Shown here: piece after piece, positions 62,634 through 64,000 of the stretch
Numbering within the stretch: position 1 is the first letter of the stretch
How the letters are laid out: each line of letters opens with the position of its first letter
NCBI RefSeq assembly: GCF_920984665.1
Contig: NZ_CAKLBP010000007.1
Span: forward strand, 124,001-188,000
Length of the DNA: 64,000 nucleotides
From: Pedobacter sp. Leaf170
GTDB lineage: Bacteria > Bacteroidota > Bacteroidia > Sphingobacteriales > Sphingobacteriaceae
Reading direction: 5' to 3'
Translations under genes and position numbers: made by a program
The notes under the pieces: generated by a model
The model's database searches: none
Seen by the model: the letters and a program-made list of their open reading frames with translations, nothing else
What the model was told of the DNA's origin: nothing

Positions 62634-63470
62634 ATGAAGTTATTATTTGATCAAGTTTCTGAAGAATGCAGTAAGCTTACCACAAAACGATATAGCACCA
62701 GTTTCTCTTTCGGCATTTATTTTTTAAATACTAAACTTCGAATGCCAATTTATTCCATTTATGGTTTCGTACGCTTCGCGGATGAAATTGTAGATAGCTT
62801 TCATAATTATGATAAAAAATATTTATTAGATAAGTTTTCATCAGATACTTTCGAGGCAATTGAATTGGGTATCAGCCTTAATCCTGTGCTAAATTCTTTC
62901 CAAAAGGTGGTTAACCATTATCATATTGATAAGGAATTGATTACACTTTTCTTAAACAGTATGCAGATGGATTTGCAAGAACAAGTTTATACGCCAGCGC
63001 TTTACAAAGAATATATTTTAGGTTCGGCAGAAGTTGTTGGCTTGATGTGTTTAAAAGTTTTTACAAACGGTAACCAAAGCGAATACGAATTGTTAAAACC
63101 TTACGCAATGAAGCTGGGCTCGGTTTTTCAAAAGATAAATTTTTTACGAGATTTAAAGGAAGACCACAAAGGATTAAAAAGAACGTACTTTCCTAATGTT
63201 AATCTTTCAAATTTCTGTGATAACCAAAAGAAATCTATAGAAATTGAAATTGAAGAGGAATTTAACGATGCTTTAGCCGGAATTAAAATGTTACCTAAGT
63301 CATCAAGAATTGGCGTTTATTTATCCTACATCTATTACAGAAAACTTTTTATAAAAATAAAGGCTTTATCAGCAGAAAGAATAATGAAAGAGCGCATTAG
63401 GATTTCTAACCCCCGAAAAATAGGGTTGATGTTTGATTGTGTGATTCGGCATAAATTTAATGCCATATAA
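62634..63470 (+). CDS. crtB: Phytoene synthase
   Basis: A 278-residue prenyltransferase of the squalene/phytoene synthase family. The first Asp-rich motif is FADEIVD (DxxxD) near residue 49; the second is RDLKEDHKGLKRTYFP near residue 182. It joins two geranylgeranyl diphosphates head to head to phytoene, the first committed carotenoid step. The idi gene starts 35 bases downstream, so supply of the isoprenoid precursor is linked. Other carotenoid genes are not inside the window. It may contribute to membrane pigments. Confidence 0.9.
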   Translation: MKLLFDQVSEECSKLTTKRYSTSFSFGIYFLNTKLRMPIYSIYGFVRFADEIVDSFHNYDKKYLLDKFSSDTFEAIELGISLNPVLNSFQKVVNHYHIDKELITLFLNSMQMDLQEQVYTPALYKEYILGSAEVVGLMCLKVFTNGNQSEYELLKPYAMKLGSVFQKINFLRDLKEDHKGLKRTYFPNVNLSNFCDNQKKSIEIEIEEEFNDALAGIKMLPKSSRIGVYLSYIYYRKLFIKIKALSAERIMKERIRISNPRKIGLMFDCVIRHKFNAI

Positions 63471-63505
63471 AATAAGTATAGATAGAACCTAAAAACAGTT
63501 AATTA

Positions 63506-64000
63506 ATGGAAGAACAAGTTATACTTGTTGATACAAATGATTTGCCAATTGGTAAAATGGCAAAAATGGAAGCACACGAAAAGGGCATTCTACACAGAGC
63601 ATTTTCAGTATTTGTTTTTAATTCGAGAAATGAGTTGTTACTACAGCAGCGAGCAAAAAGTAAATACCATTCCTCGGGTTTATGGACTAATACCTGTTGC
63701 AGTCACCCACGATGGGCAGAAAGTAATATTGATGCTGCAAACAGGCGGTTAAAAGAAGAAATGGGAATGGAATGTGATTTGCGCTATGCATTTAATTTTA
63801 TTTATAAAAGTGAATTCGAGGATGGCTTGATTGAGCACGAACTCGACCATGTATTTTTTGGTCAATCTGATGTTTTACCAAAGATAAATATAGATGAGGT
63901 TGAAGATTACCGATATATGAGTTTACCAGATTTACAGCAGGATATTTTAAATAAGCCTAAAGATTATACAAGCTGGCTAAAAATATGCATTGAGAAGGTT
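63506..64000 (+). CDS. idi: Isopentenyl-diphosphate delta-isomerase, N-terminal part
   Basis: The frame opens at the ATG at 63506 and runs off the right edge, giving 165 residues. It is a Nudix-fold type 1 enzyme: the catalytic Cys is in TNTCCSHP, a Nudix-like helix is in RRLKEEMGMEC, and the metal and catalytic Glu motif is EHELDHVFFG. It interconverts isopentenyl and dimethylallyl diphosphate. Its place after crtB fits a carotenoid operon. E. coli Idi is about 180 residues, so only the end is missing. Confidence 0.92.
   Translation, partial: MEEQVILVDTNDLPIGKMAKMEAHEKGILHRAFSVFVFNSRNELLLQQRAKSKYHSSGLWTNTCCSHPRWAESNIDAANRRLKEEMGMECDLRYAFNFIYKSEFEDGLIEHELDHVFFGQSDVLPKINIDEVEDYRYMSLPDLQQDILNKPKDYTSWLKICIEKV

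Noticed and set aside
63525..63752. 75-residue frame at the right edge
   Set aside because: It is out of frame with the isopentenyl-diphosphate isomerase reading, which has the correct catalytic motifs.
1..64000. CRISPR arrays, tRNA and rRNA genes, transposases, prophage
   Set aside because: No regularly spaced direct repeats, cloverleaf-like sequence or transposase/integrase motif was seen. A dedicated search could still find a degenerate tRNA.

Overview
The window looks like a chromosomal segment of a low-GC Bacteroidota bacterium, most probably Sphingobacteriaceae and Pedobacter-like. The family and genus are inferences. The signs are AT-rich DNA, a SusC/SusD outer-membrane nutrient pair, few Shine-Dalgarno sequences, many Spase II lipoproteins, LytTR/LytS regulators, Bacteroidota-style DUF families (DUF4142, DUF5689, DUF4890-like) and a crtB-idi carotenoid start. 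No tRNA, rRNA, CRISPR array, prophage or transposase gene was found. Nearly all of it reads as ordinary host chromosome.

Layout. 0-9 kb: end of a sugar-phosphate isomerase, an EEP-family membrane phosphohydrolase, mutS, an NlpC/P60 lipoprotein with two thioredoxin-fold proteins, two tandem SDRs and an AraC regulator. 9-16 kb: fabF, yceH, a PaoABC-type molybdenum aldehyde oxidoreductase operon and a zinc alcohol dehydrogenase. 16-20 kb: a subtilase, DUF4142 lipoprotein, GNAT, YajQ and a Lys/Ala-rich basic protein. 20-28 kb: ppk1-ppx facing a minus-strand run of polyphosphate-glucokinase-like ROK kinase, gnd, zwf, pgl and a DUF5655 protein. 28-39.5 kb: a membrane di-iron hydroxylase, then a SusC/SusD locus whose enzymes are a calcineurin-like phosphoesterase, a glycerophosphodiester phosphodiesterase and an SGNH hydrolase. 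39.5-48 kb: a Spy-like protein, a LexA-like repressor divergent from a degenerate GIY-YIG protein, a metalloprotease/propeller/barrel protein, PBP1A and PPK2. 48-60 kb: GH127, VOC protein, PAS histidine kinase, HAD, L,D-transpeptidase, ECF sigma, PAP2, an OB-fold-like protein and a PQQ-dehydrogenase/PKD/cytochrome c fusion. 60-64 kb: a LytTR-LytS-LytTR module, crtB and the start of idi.

How the genes work together. The clearest theme is polyphosphate: four enzymes that make, degrade or spend it (Ppk1, Ppx, PPGK-like kinase, PPK2) lie within 28 kb. Three flank a complete oxidative pentose phosphate branch, so glucose could be phosphorylated with polyphosphate and sent straight to NADPH production. 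The phosphodiesterase-bearing SusCD locus may bring in phosphate from glycerophosphodiesters. The alcohol dehydrogenase and Pao operon could act in sequence on an alcohol and its aldehyde. The LexA-like/GIY-YIG pair has two matching palindromic operators in its shared intergenic region and is the best candidate for an undescribed small regulatory system. Dispersed repeat-like palindromes at about 14.8, 24.2, 48.1 and 56.0 kb are the only repeat structure seen.
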